Source: Streptomyces sp. NBC_01237
GTDB taxonomy: Bacteria > Actinomycetota > Actinomycetes > Streptomycetales > Streptomycetaceae
NCBI RefSeq assembly: GCF_035917275.1
Contig: NZ_CP108509.1
Location: 992,001-1,056,000, forward strand
Length of the DNA stretch: 64,000 nt
Direction: 5' to 3'
The notes under the pieces were generated by a model that was not told the DNA's origin, ran no database searches, and saw nothing but the letters and a program-made list of their open reading frames with translations. Both the position numbers and the translations under genes were made by a program. Below, in pieces: positions 25,543-33,704 of the stretch (its first letter is position 1; each line of letters begins with the position of its first letter).

Positions 25543-26900
25543 CAGCGGGACTCCTGGGGGACGGTGCGGGGGACCTGGGCGGGCAGCGGCAGTTCGACGG
25601 TGACCGCGGTCGGGCCGCCGTCGGGGCTGTCGATCAGCAGCCGCCCGTCCACCGTACTGATCCGTTCGGCGAGCCCGGCGAGCCCGGTGCCCCCGGCCCC
25701 GGTGTCGGCACCGGGACGGGGGCCGGCGCCGCCGCGGCCGTCGTCGCGCACGGTCACCCGCAGCACCCCGCCCTTCACATACGCCTCGACCTCGGCCCGG
25801 TCCGCACCGGCGTGGCGGGCGACGTTGGCCAGGAGTTCGGCCGTGCAGAAGTACGCGATCGACTCGATGGCCTCGGGCGGCCGGTCGGGCAGATCGAGCC
25901 GTACGGCGACGGGGAGGCCCGCCCGGGTCGCCAGGGTCTCCAGCGCCACGTCCAGGCCGCTGTTGAGGGCGGGCGGATGGATGCCGCGGACGAGGTCGCG
26001 CAACTCCTCGATGGCGGTACGGGAGTCGGCGAGCGCGGAGTCCACGAGTGCGCGGCCCCGGATCAGTTGGGGTGAGTCGCCCGATGCGCGGGAGAGCTGG
26101 TCGCGCGCGCCCGCGAGGGCCATGGCGACGGCGATGAGGCGCGACTGCGCACCGTCGTGCAGATCGCGTTCGATGCGCCGCAGCGTGGCCGCCGAGTCCT
26201 GGACGGCCAGCGCACGGGTCTCCTCCAGGACGGTCACCCGGTCCGCCAGCCGCCCCGGACCGAGCAGGGCTCGGGCCGTGGGCCGTACGACGAGGGTGAG
26301 CAGGGCGCGCGTGGACCAGGCGGAGAGGGCGAGCACGGCGAGGCCCACGAGGGCGGTGGCCAGCGCCTTCGGCCAGGTGTCCAGACCGATGTCGCCCACC
26401 AGGCCGATACCGGGACGCCCGTCCGTCTCTACGGCCCGCCACCACAGGGGGTAGGCGAGTGCGGCGATGCCGTACAGCCGCAGGCCCACCGCGACGGCGA
26501 ACAGGACCAGGCCCAGGGGTGCGTACGCGACACCGAAGGCGGCGGCGCGCCACCCGTCGCTGTCGGTGAGACGGGCGCGGACGCCGGACAGGAAGCCCCC
26601 GCCGCGCCGCTTCCGTTTCGGCGGCGCGGGAATGTCCTCCCCCAGCAGGCCGCGCAGCAGCCCGCGGTGCAGGGCGCCTGTCGCTCGGGCCGCGAACAGG
26701 ACACCGACCAGCAGGAGCAGACCGACCAGCGTCACGGAGGCGACGAGCGACACGGCGAGGAGTTCGAGGAGCGCGATCCCGCAGATGAAGCCGGGCAGCG
26801 GAGCGAGGACGGCGTACGCGGTCTCCCGGCGCAGCGTCCGGGAGACGGGGACGCCGAGGAAACACAGAACGCCGAGGGGGCGGGTGGTACGAGGAGGCAC
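25542..26900 (-). CDS. NarL-type sensor histidine kinase
   Basis: A 452-aa membrane kinase. Hydrophobic segments near residues 30-75, 118-150 and 170-200 give about five or six helices. HisKA_3 dimerisation motif LRRIERDLHDGAQSRL has phospho-acceptor His248, followed by the ATPase domain with ELLANVARHAGADRAEVE and VRDDGRGG...GTGLAGLAERI. There is a basic patch KRKRRGGG near residue 95. GTG 26900 is used. Lies 117 bp downstream of the permease gene with room for a promoter. Such kinase-permease sets sense envelope stress or peptide antibiotics. Confidence 0.88.
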   Translation of the reverse strand: MPPRTTRPLGVLCFLGVPVSRTLRRETAYAVLAPLPGFICGIALLELLAVSLVASVTLVGLLLLVGVLFAARATGALHRGLLRGLLGEDIPAPPKRKRRGGGFLSGVRARLTDSDGWRAAAFGVAYAPLGLVLFAVAVGLRLYGIAALAYPLWWRAVETDGRPGIGLVGDIGLDTWPKALATALVGLAVLALSAWSTRALLTLVVRPTARALLGPGRLADRVTVLEETRALAVQDSAATLRRIERDLHDGAQSRLIAVAMALAGARDQLSRASGDSPQLIRGRALVDSALADSRTAIEELRDLVRGIHPPALNSGLDVALETLATRAGLPVAVRLDLPDRPPEAIESIAYFCTAELLANVARHAGADRAEVEAYVKGGVLRVTVRDDGRGGAGPRPGADTGAGGTGLAGLAERISTVDGRLLIDSPDGGPTAVTVELPLPAQVPRTVPQESR

Positions 26901-27017
26901 GAAGGGGTCCGTTCCTGGCGGATGAGCGGAGGGCAGGCGGGGGCGGGCAGGGCGACGGGGCGGACCGTCACGCTCGCGGACACCACCACGGTCGTGTCCG
27001 GAGATGATCTCTCCTCC

Positions 27018-28328
27018 TCAGGTGCTCCGGACCATCCCCTCCATCGGCCGCACCCGCAGCATCCGCACCAGGGGCGCGCACGAGGCGGCCAGGACCAGCA
27101 GGAGCCCGGAGGCGAGCGTCGCCGCCCAGGCCCAGGGCGGCAGACCGGAGAGCGGAGTGCCGGTCCTCTCCCCCAACGGCACCATCACGGCGCAGCCGGC
27201 GACGGTGCCCGCGCCCACCCCGGCCAGGGCGGTGATGACGCCCTCCCAGAGGACGACGGCGACGATCTGCCGGGCCCCGGCACCCACCGCCCGGAGCAGG
27301 GAGAACTCCCGCAGACGCTCCAGGGTCAGCATGATCAGGGTGTTCGCCGCGACGAAGCCCGCGAAACCGGCGTACAGGAGCGTGCCGAAGACCTCCATCC
27401 AGTCCGGATCGCCCGCCCCGGACAGGGAGACGAACTTGGCCAGTGCGAAGGCCGTGACCAGGGCGATCGGCGTGACCGCCGCGGAGAGCCTGCGCGCCCT
27501 CGCCCGCGCACCGGCCACGGCCAGTTCCCCCGCCGCGCCGCCCGGCCCGCGCAGCAGCGGCGCCGCCACCGCGGCGGTGAGGCGGCCGATCCACGGCCCG
27601 GCGAGCCCGATCGCGACGAGGTGGGCGAGCAGGACGAGAGGGATCGCGGCCCCCGCGTCCTCCACCGACCCGTCCCGTGCGGCGGCGGTCAGCGCGACCG
27701 CGCCGAGCAGCGCGAGGACGGCCGACAACCCACGTACCACGCCTGCCCGTTCACCACCGGACACGGCCGATGCGGCGAGCGCCGACGACGGGCGGGTGCG
27801 CGAGCCGCGCCAGGCGGCGATCACTCCGCCGAGTTGCGAGGAGATCACCAGCACCCCGGCCGCCGCGAGGAACGAGGGCCACCCGACGCTCACCGAGAAC
27901 CCGTCGGGCACTATGCCGTGCGCGGACATCCCGTCGAACCAGACGCGGGCGAGCAGCGAGCCGAAGCCGTACCCGACGGGCAGGGCGAGCAGCGCGGTGC
28001 ACAGGGCCTCCGCAGCGACCATGCGTCTGATCTGCCAGGGGCCGGCCCCGATCGCCCGGAGCAGCGCGCTCTCGCGGCCCCGTTGGGCGACGGACAGCGA
28101 CATCACCTGTCCGATCACGAAGACGGACAGATAGACGGTGACCAGGGTGAAGGCGAGGCCCATCTCGGAGACCGCCGCGCGCCCCGGGGCCGCGGGCGCC
28201 CCCGCGGCGGAGACGGCGATCGCCACACAGGCGGTGACCACCGTCGCGGAGAGGACGAGGGCGGCGAAGGTACCGGCGAAGGCGGAGGGCCGGGAGCGTA
28301 CGGAGGCACGGGCGAGTCCGGTCGTCAT
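27018..28328 (-). CDS. FtsX/MacB-type ABC permease
   Basis: A 436-aa permease with about eight helices. Two FtsX-like halves are visible: MGLAFTLVTVYLSVFVIGQVMSLSVAQRGRESALLRAIGAGPWQIRRMVAAEAL (residues about 56-108) and GFVAANTLIMLTLERLREFSLLRAVGAGARQIVAVVLWEGVI (about 330-372), both with the LLRAxGA loop. The start ATG overlaps the stop of the ATPase gene (ATGA). With that ATPase it forms an exporter or lipid/peptide-handling ABC complex that is linked to the adjacent two-component system. Confidence 0.85.
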   Translation of the reverse strand: MTTGLARASVRSRPSAFAGTFAALVLSATVVTACVAIAVSAAGAPAAPGRAAVSEMGLAFTLVTVYLSVFVIGQVMSLSVAQRGRESALLRAIGAGPWQIRRMVAAEALCTALLALPVGYGFGSLLARVWFDGMSAHGIVPDGFSVSVGWPSFLAAAGVLVISSQLGGVIAAWRGSRTRPSSALAASAVSGGERAGVVRGLSAVLALLGAVALTAAARDGSVEDAGAAIPLVLLAHLVAIGLAGPWIGRLTAAVAAPLLRGPGGAAGELAVAGARARARRLSAAVTPIALVTAFALAKFVSLSGAGDPDWMEVFGTLLYAGFAGFVAANTLIMLTLERLREFSLLRAVGAGARQIVAVVLWEGVITALAGVGAGTVAGCAVMVPLGERTGTPLSGLPPWAWAATLASGLLLVLAASCAPLVRMLRVRPMEGMVRST

Positions 28329-29176
28329 GACAACGGTCCGTCCTGTGCCGGGCCGCACCCGTGCGCGCCGCATCCGACCGGCTCGTGGGCGCCGCATCCG
28401 ACCGCGCACGGCTCGTGGGCGCCGTGTCCGGGCGGGTCGAACCCCTGGACGCCGCTTCCGGCCGGGCCGTGCGCCGGTGCGGTGTCCTCGGCCAGCCGCC
28501 CGCCGGAGAGCCGCAGCAGCCGGTCCGCCGCCGCGCCGACCAGCGGGTCGTGCGTGACGACCACCACCGTGGCGCCGAAGGCGCTCACCGATTCCCGCAG
28601 CAGTCCCACGATCCCGGCGGCCGTCGCGCCGTCGAGCGCGCCGGTGGGCTCGTCGGCGAACACCACCTCCGGTTCGGTGATCAGCGCACGGGCGATCGCC
28701 ACCCGCTGCTGCTGTCCGCCGGAGAGCTGCCCCGGGCGGGCGTCCTCGCGTCCGTCCAGGCCCACCCGGGCGAGCATCCGCCGTGCGCGTGCGGCATCGC
28801 GCCGCTCGCCGTCGAGCCGGAGCGGCAGCAGGACGTTCTCCTGCACCGTCAGCGCGGGGAGGAGGTTGAAGGACTGGAAGACGAACCCGATGCGGGCCCG
28901 CCGCAGCCGGGTCAGCTTCCGCTCCCGCATCCGGCCGATCTCCTGTCCGGCCAGCCGCACCACACCGGAGGTGGGCCGGTCCAGGCCGGCCGCGCACTGC
29001 AGGAACGTCGACTTCCCGGATCCGGAGGGGCCCATCACGGCGGTGAACGTGCCCCGGCGCAGCCGGGCGTCCAGATCGCGCAGCGCGTGCACGGCACCCG
29101 GCCCCCGCCCGTAGGTCCGGCACACCCGGTCGAGTTCGAGAACCGGTCGGCTGCCCGCCGATGTGAAAAGGTCCAT
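28325..29176 (-). CDS. MacB/LolD-type ABC ATPase with a Cys/His-rich C-terminal tail
   Basis: A 283-aa ATPase: Walker A GPSGSGKST, Q-loop FVFQSFNLLP, signature LSGGQQQRVAIARAL, Walker B VVFADEPTGALD, H-loop VVVTHD. The canonical domain ends near residue 240; the last 40 residues are unusual, with three GAH units (PPGHGAHEP, VGCGAHEP, VGCGAHGCG), four cysteines and several histidines. In DNA this tail is made from a 15-base unit starting GGCTCGTGGGCG repeated 30 bp apart (28380-28394, 28410-28424). ATG 29176 precedes MDLFTSAG. The tail could bind metal, or be repeat drift. Confidence 0.82.
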   Translation of the reverse strand: MDLFTSAGSRPVLELDRVCRTYGRGPGAVHALRDLDARLRRGTFTAVMGPSGSGKSTFLQCAAGLDRPTSGVVRLAGQEIGRMRERKLTRLRRARIGFVFQSFNLLPALTVQENVLLPLRLDGERRDAARARRMLARVGLDGREDARPGQLSGGQQQRVAIARALITEPEVVFADEPTGALDGATAAGIVGLLRESVSAFGATVVVVTHDPLVGAAADRLLRLSGGRLAEDTAPAHGPAGSGVQGFDPPGHGAHEPCAVGCGAHEPVGCGAHGCGPAQDGPLS

Positions 29177-29449
29177 CGCGGTTCTGCCTGCTTTCCTCGG
29201 CCGGCGCCACCCGCCGACGACTCCCCGACGGTACGAAGCCACGCGCGGGGCCCGGAATGGGGCGGCCACCCGGATGCGGGGTTCGGGATTTCCGAACCCC
29301 GGCGGCTCCGACGACGCCTCGGCCGCCCGCTTCGGCCGGTTCCGGCTCTGCCACGACGGCCGGGGCTCACCGTTCGGACTGCTCCGGCCACCGGCCGGCG
29401 GCTGACCCGGCGAGCTGTCCACGGCGTCGGATCCGCCGATGGATGCAAT

Positions 29450-29464
29450 GGGAAAACGCTTTCA
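29450..29464. promoter_or_regulatory. LacI-type operator upstream of the LacI regulator gene
   Basis: GGGAAAACGCTTTCA fits the LacI/CcpA-like consensus with a central CG and one mismatch in the AAA/TTT arms. It covers the -35 and spacer in front of TATCGT (29472-29477), so the regulator probably controls itself. The 29177-29449 stretch before it holds no other gene. Confidence 0.65.
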
Positions 29465-29483
29465 GTGCGGCTATCGTAGCCCT

Positions 29484-30554
29484 ATGCCGAGCCAGGTCAA
29501 TCGACGTTCCGCCCGCCCCCGCCCGCCGTCCGCCGTGACGCTCCAGCAGGTCGCGCAGGACGCCGGGGTATCTCTCGCCACGGCGTCGCGCGTGCTCAGC
29601 GACAGCGACCGCAACGTCACCCAGGAGCTCCAGGAGCGCGTTCTGGAGGCGGCCGCCCGGCTCCGCTATGTGTCCAACGCGCCGGCCAGGGCGCTCGTGC
29701 AGTCCACGACCTCCATCATCGGGCTGATCGTCCACGATGTGAACGACGCCTACTACTCCGCCATCGCGGCCGGTGTCATGGAGGTCGCCCGCGACCACAA
29801 GCTCCTGGTGATGCTGGCGGGGACGTTCCACGAGCCGCACCTCCAGGCGGAGTACGTGGCCCGGCTGCGGGCCCAGCGGGCGCGGGCCGTCATCCTCGCC
29901 GGGTCCGGTTTCACCGGGGGCAGCCCCGCGCTCGCCCAGGAACTGGAGGCGTTCGCGGCGCACGGCGGCCGGGTGACCGCGGTGGCGCACGAGGGGCTGC
30001 CGGTGGACACGATCGTGCCGGGCAACCGCGAGGGGGGCCGTGCGGTGGCCGAGCATCTCGCCGGGCTCGGGCACACCGAGATCGGCGTCATCTGCGGCCC
30101 GCTGGCCCTGGTCTCCGTACAGGACCGGCTGCGGGGATTCCTGGAACGGGCGGCGGAGCTGGGCGTCCAGGTCCAGGAGCGGCATCGCGCGGAGGCCGAT
30201 TTCACCCGGGACGGCGGGCGTGCCGCGGCGGTGCGGCTCTTCCGCAGGTCCCCGGGCATCACCGCGCTGTTCGCGCTCAATGACGCGATGGCTCTCGGCG
30301 CTCTCGCGGCGCTCCGTGACGACCTCGGCCGCAGCGTCCCCGCAGAGGTCTCCGTGGTCGGGTTCGACGACCTTCCGGTGGCCTGTGACGTCACTCCGGC
30401 ACTCACCACCGTACGGCTGCCGCTGGAGGAGATCGGGCGCCGGGCGCTGCTGCTGGCTCTCGGCGACGCGTCGGCCTCGCCCAGGTCGCTCGCGGTGCCG
30501 TCGCGGCTCGTGGTGCGGGCCAGCACGGCCCCGCCGCCGCGCGTCACCGGCTGA
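29484..30554 (+). CDS. LacI-family transcriptional regulator
   Basis: A 356-aa LacI protein: helix-turn-helix VTLQQVAQDAGVSLATASRVLSD with hinge VSNAPARALVQ (residues about 18-72) and a periplasmic-binding-like sugar-sensing domain (GLIVHDVNDAYYSAIAAGVMEVA...DRLRGF...ALFALNDAMALGALAAL...VVGFDDLP). The ATG at 29484 follows TATCGT by exactly six bases, suggesting a leaderless message. It opens the glycan locus, and LacI-type sites with GGAAAACG or its complement occur here and at 33642, 46123 and 46413, making it the candidate regulator of the locus. Confidence 0.88.
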   Translation: MPSQVNRRSARPRPPSAVTLQQVAQDAGVSLATASRVLSDSDRNVTQELQERVLEAAARLRYVSNAPARALVQSTTSIIGLIVHDVNDAYYSAIAAGVMEVARDHKLLVMLAGTFHEPHLQAEYVARLRAQRARAVILAGSGFTGGSPALAQELEAFAAHGGRVTAVAHEGLPVDTIVPGNREGGRAVAEHLAGLGHTEIGVICGPLALVSVQDRLRGFLERAAELGVQVQERHRAEADFTRDGGRAAAVRLFRRSPGITALFALNDAMALGALAALRDDLGRSVPAEVSVVGFDDLPVACDVTPALTTVRLPLEEIGRRALLLALGDASASPRSLAVPSRLVVRASTAPPPRVTG

Positions 30555-30650
30555 GGCCCGCCGGGCCGGGCCGCGGGCCGTGTCCGCGAACGCCCAGCCG
30601 GTCACCGCGCTCGCCCCGCCGCGCGCGTTCCGAGCCCTCTCCCCCTTCAG

Positions 30651-30745
30651 TTGACGCACTAAGCGGCAAATTTTCCCTGCAACCCCCTTGAAATAATGCG
30701 TTAACCCTCAACACACTGGTACCCACGCTGCTTTGACGCGTCAAA
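30651..30745. promoter_or_regulatory. Cluster of TTGACGC-type dyads upstream of the GntR-LacI regulator
   Basis: The perfect palindrome TTTGACGCGTCAAA lies at 30732-30745, 20 bases before the regulator start. Related elements occur upstream: TTGACGCACTAA at 30651 and TAATGCGTTAAC near 30694. The window between is AT-rich for this genome. The set looks like an autoregulatory region of the hybrid regulator, although TTGACG may also serve as a -35. Confidence 0.55.
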
Positions 30746-30764
30746 CCGAGGGGGTGGTGGCTGG

Positions 30765-31937
30765 ATGGGCACGTCCGAGCCCAAGTACCAGCGCATCAAG
30801 GACGAGTTGCGGGCGGAGGTGGCGCGCGACGAGTTCGAGGCAGGTGCCCCGTTCATCACGCAGAACCAGTTGCGCGAGCGGTTCCAGGTCAGCTCCACCA
30901 CCGCCGTACGCGCGCTCAACGACCTTGTCGCGGAGGGCCTGCTGGTACGCCGCCGCGGCCTCGGGACCTTCGTCGCCGCGCCCGGCGGCCGGGCGGACGG
31001 GTCCGCCGCCCCGCAGCGCTCGGGGGTGATCGCGTGCATCATCAGCGGCCAGGGGCCGCACCAGACCGACGTACTGCGCGGCATCGAGTCGAGCTGTGCG
31101 GAGCGCGGACTGCGCCTGTTCTTCTCCGACACGGCCATGCGGATGACCGCCACGGGCCACGCCGATCACCAGGCGTCCACGGCGCGCCAGGACAAGATGC
31201 TGCGCCAGGCGGTCGAGGACCGGGTCGACGGCATCATCCTGTACCCCGTCCAGGGCGCACCCGACCTCGGTGTACTCGACGAGATCAGGCGCCTGCGCCT
31301 GCCCATGGTGCTGGTCGACCGGTATTTCCCGGATCTCGCCATCGACGCGGTCACCGCGGACAACTACGACGTCGGCTACCGCCTCACCGAACAGCTGCTC
31401 GCCGATGGCCACGAACGCATCGCGACGCTCTGGGGCGAGACCGAGTGCACGAGCGTCCATGACCGGATGACCGGCCACAAACAGGCCCTGCGCGCCCATG
31501 GGCAGCCCCTGCTGCCCCAGTTGACCGCGCTGCGCTCGTACACCGCGCTGCCGGACAAGGAGCGCATCCGCCTGCTGTCCGAGCTGCTCGCCGCGCCCGA
31601 GCCACCGACCGCCCTGCTGTGCGCCCATGGCTTCGCCGTGGCCACCGCGGCCTCCGATCTGGCCTCGCTCGGCATCGGTGTTCCCGACGAGATCGTGCTG
31701 GCGGGCATGGACGACGCCGGCCCGTACGATCTGCTGCCGCTGACGAGCTTCGCCGCGCGGCTGCCCGCTCGGGAGATCGGCAGCCGCGCGGTGGAACTCC
31801 TGGTCACCCGGATCTCGGAGCGCGCGGCGGGCGACGACCCCTACCGCAGCGCCGAGCAGATCGTGCTTCCCGTCCGGATCAGGACGCGCGACTCCGCGCC
31901 GGTCCGGCTCCGCACCGTCGCCGCCCCCCGGCCCTGA
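30765..31937 (+). CDS. GntR-LacI hybrid regulator (AraR-like)
   Basis: A 390-aa regulator with an N-terminal GntR winged helix (YQRIKDELRAEVARDEFEAGAPFITQNQLRERFQVSSTTAVRALNDLVAEGLLVRRRGLGTFV, residues about 8-70) joined to a LacI-type sugar-binding domain (GVIACIISG...DVLRGIESSCAERG...VDGIILYPVQG...PMVLVDRYF...). This layout is that of AraR and RhaR-like regulators that sense a sugar. It is followed 13 bases later by the FAD oxidoreductase gene, so the two are one unit. Its operators are probably the TTGACGC dyads at 30651-30745. Confidence 0.86.
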   Translation: MGTSEPKYQRIKDELRAEVARDEFEAGAPFITQNQLRERFQVSSTTAVRALNDLVAEGLLVRRRGLGTFVAAPGGRADGSAAPQRSGVIACIISGQGPHQTDVLRGIESSCAERGLRLFFSDTAMRMTATGHADHQASTARQDKMLRQAVEDRVDGIILYPVQGAPDLGVLDEIRRLRLPMVLVDRYFPDLAIDAVTADNYDVGYRLTEQLLADGHERIATLWGETECTSVHDRMTGHKQALRAHGQPLLPQLTALRSYTALPDKERIRLLSELLAAPEPPTALLCAHGFAVATAASDLASLGIGVPDEIVLAGMDDAGPYDLLPLTSFAARLPAREIGSRAVELLVTRISERAAGDDPYRSAEQIVLPVRIRTRDSAPVRLRTVAAPRP

Positions 31938-31950
31938 GGAGGAGACTCCT

Positions 31951-33585
31951 GTGTCCGCCACCCCCGAACCCCCCGCCCGCGAGCTCGCGACCGACGTCCT
32001 GGTGGTCGGTGCCGGCCTCGGCGGCCTCGCCGCCGCGCTCACCGCCGCCCGCTTCGGCCACCACGTGGTGCTCGCCGAGGCCACCGACTGGCCCGGCGGT
32101 CTGCTCACCGCGCAGGCGCTGCCGCTCGCCGACGGTCACCGCATCGAACTGGACCCCGTCTCCCCCGGCTACCGCGATCTGCGCGAGCGGATCCGCGACT
32201 TCTACCGGCGCAACTACCCGCTGCGCCCGGAACCGTACGCCGATCCGCTGCTCGACCCCGGGCTCAGCACCACCGGCCATCTCAGCCATGAACCCCGCGC
32301 CGCGCTCGCCGTCGTCCAGGAGCTGCTGACCCCGCACCTGGCCGCGGGCCGGATCACCCTGCTGCTGTCGCACCGGCCGGTCGTGGCCCACCCGGACGGC
32401 GACCGGGTGGCCGCCGTCACCCTGGAGGGCCCGGACGCGAAGCGGCTGACCGTGTCCGCCTCGTACGTCGTCGACGCGACCGATCTGGGCGAACTGCTCG
32501 AACTCGCGGGCGTCGAGCACATCACCGGGGCCGAGTCCCGGGAGGAGACCGGTGAGCCGCACGCCGCCGCGGTGGCCGACCCGCTCGACCAGCAGCCCGT
32601 CTCCTGGGTCTTCGCCCTGGACCACCGCCCCGGCGAGGACCACACGGTCGACCGGCCGGCCGGCTACGACCGGTGGTCCGCCGCCTTCTCCTGGGACACC
32701 GCCGAACCGGGCAGCGGCTCGCTCCGTTCCGTGCCCCTGTTCCTGCACGAGCCGGACGACGTCCCGCCGTGGGCCGCGCCGCCCAACGACCGCTGGCACC
32801 AGCGGCGGGCGCTCGCCCGCAGCCGGTATCTGCCCGGGACCTTCGACAGCGACATCACTCTGGTCGACTGGCAGCAGACGGCCTACTCGGGACTCCCGCT
32901 CGTGGGGCTCGGCGAGGGGGCACGGGTCCGGGCCGAGCGGGAGGCGCGTGAGCAGGCGCTGTCGTTCCTCCACTGGATGCAGACGCGGGCGCCCCGCCAC
33001 GACGGCGGCCACGGCTACCCCGAACTGCGGCTGCGCCCGGATGTGACGGGGACGGCGGACGGGTTCGCCAAGTCGCCGCGGATACGCGAGTCCCGGCGCA
33101 TACGGGCCGAGTTCACGGTGCGGGAACACCACCTCACGGCAGCCGCCAGGACCGGGGCGCCGGGCGCGCAGACCTTCACCGACAGCGTGGGGACCCTGCG
33201 CTCCCGCATCACCCTGCAGCCGGGCACCGGGGGCGGCGACGGGCTCGATCTGGAGTGCCTGCCGTTCCAGCTGCCGCTGGGCGCACTGCTTCCCGTACGG
33301 GTGGAGAATCTGCTCCCCGCCGGGCAGAACGTCGGCGCCACGCACATCAGCGCCCCGGCACTCGGCGGGCACTGCGGCCAGTGGAGCATCGGCGAGGCCG
33401 TGGGCGCCCTGGTCTCGTACTGTCTGGAGCACCGGTTGCCGCCGCGTGCCGTACGCGCGAGCGAGCGCAGGCTGGCCTCCTTCCAGGGGCGGTTGAGCGA
33501 TTCCCTCGGCATCGCCCTCGACTGGCCGGACGAACTGCGCACCGGGCCCGTGAACAGCGCCGGAGTGCTCTACGCCACGCTCTGA
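31951..33585 (+). CDS. FAD-dependent oxidoreductase (PF12831-type), copy 1
   Basis: A 544-aa flavoprotein. FAD motif TDVLVVGAGLGGLAAALTAARFGHHVVLAEATDWPGG near residues 12-48; the rest is the FAD_oxidored family (VVDATDLGELLELAGVEHITGAESREETGEPHA, SRRIRAEFTVREHHLTAAARTG, LPAGQNVGATHISAPALGGHCGQWSIGEAVGALVS). No signal peptide. GTG 31951 follows AGGAGG. Members of this family occur in polysaccharide-use loci and their reactions are largely uncharacterised. A second, diverged member lies at 48394-50631. The position after a sugar-sensing regulator suggests oxidation of a sugar or glycoside. Confidence 0.8.
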   Translation: MSATPEPPARELATDVLVVGAGLGGLAAALTAARFGHHVVLAEATDWPGGLLTAQALPLADGHRIELDPVSPGYRDLRERIRDFYRRNYPLRPEPYADPLLDPGLSTTGHLSHEPRAALAVVQELLTPHLAAGRITLLLSHRPVVAHPDGDRVAAVTLEGPDAKRLTVSASYVVDATDLGELLELAGVEHITGAESREETGEPHAAAVADPLDQQPVSWVFALDHRPGEDHTVDRPAGYDRWSAAFSWDTAEPGSGSLRSVPLFLHEPDDVPPWAAPPNDRWHQRRALARSRYLPGTFDSDITLVDWQQTAYSGLPLVGLGEGARVRAEREAREQALSFLHWMQTRAPRHDGGHGYPELRLRPDVTGTADGFAKSPRIRESRRIRAEFTVREHHLTAAARTGAPGAQTFTDSVGTLRSRITLQPGTGGGDGLDLECLPFQLPLGALLPVRVENLLPAGQNVGATHISAPALGGHCGQWSIGEAVGALVSYCLEHRLPPRAVRASERRLASFQGRLSDSLGIALDWPDELRTGPVNSAGVLYATL

Positions 33586-33624
33586 GACCATCCGGCCTCC
33601 CCCTCCGCCCTCCTCTCGGGGAGG

Positions 33625-33651
33625 GCGTTTTCCCGGGCTGCGGGAAAACGC
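33625..33651. other. Inverted repeat that is both terminator-like and built from LacI half-sites
   Basis: GCGTTTTCCCG (33625-33635) pairs perfectly with CGGGAAAACGC (33641-33651) across five bases. It follows the oxidoreductase stop at 33585, so it can end that transcript. Each arm carries a GGGAAAACGC LacI-type half-site, and the right arm is the start of the operator at 33642-33656. Confidence 0.6.
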
Positions 33652-33656
33652 TTACC
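33642..33656. promoter_or_regulatory. LacI-type operator upstream of the dehydrogenase-deacetylase-mannosidase operon
   Basis: GGGAAAACGCTTACC matches the site at 29450 in its first 12 bases and ends about 50 bases before the GTG of the next gene. It most likely controls the operon 33705-38611. Confidence 0.6.
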
Positions 33657-33704
33657 AGCATGCTTGCCCACCACCACCCCGCTCACTCACCTGGACGGCC
33701 TTCC

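Noticed and set aside
26157..29114. 985-aa plus-strand open frame
   Set aside because: Opposite the kinase, permease and ATPase genes, which have clear motifs; composition is that of a shadow frame.
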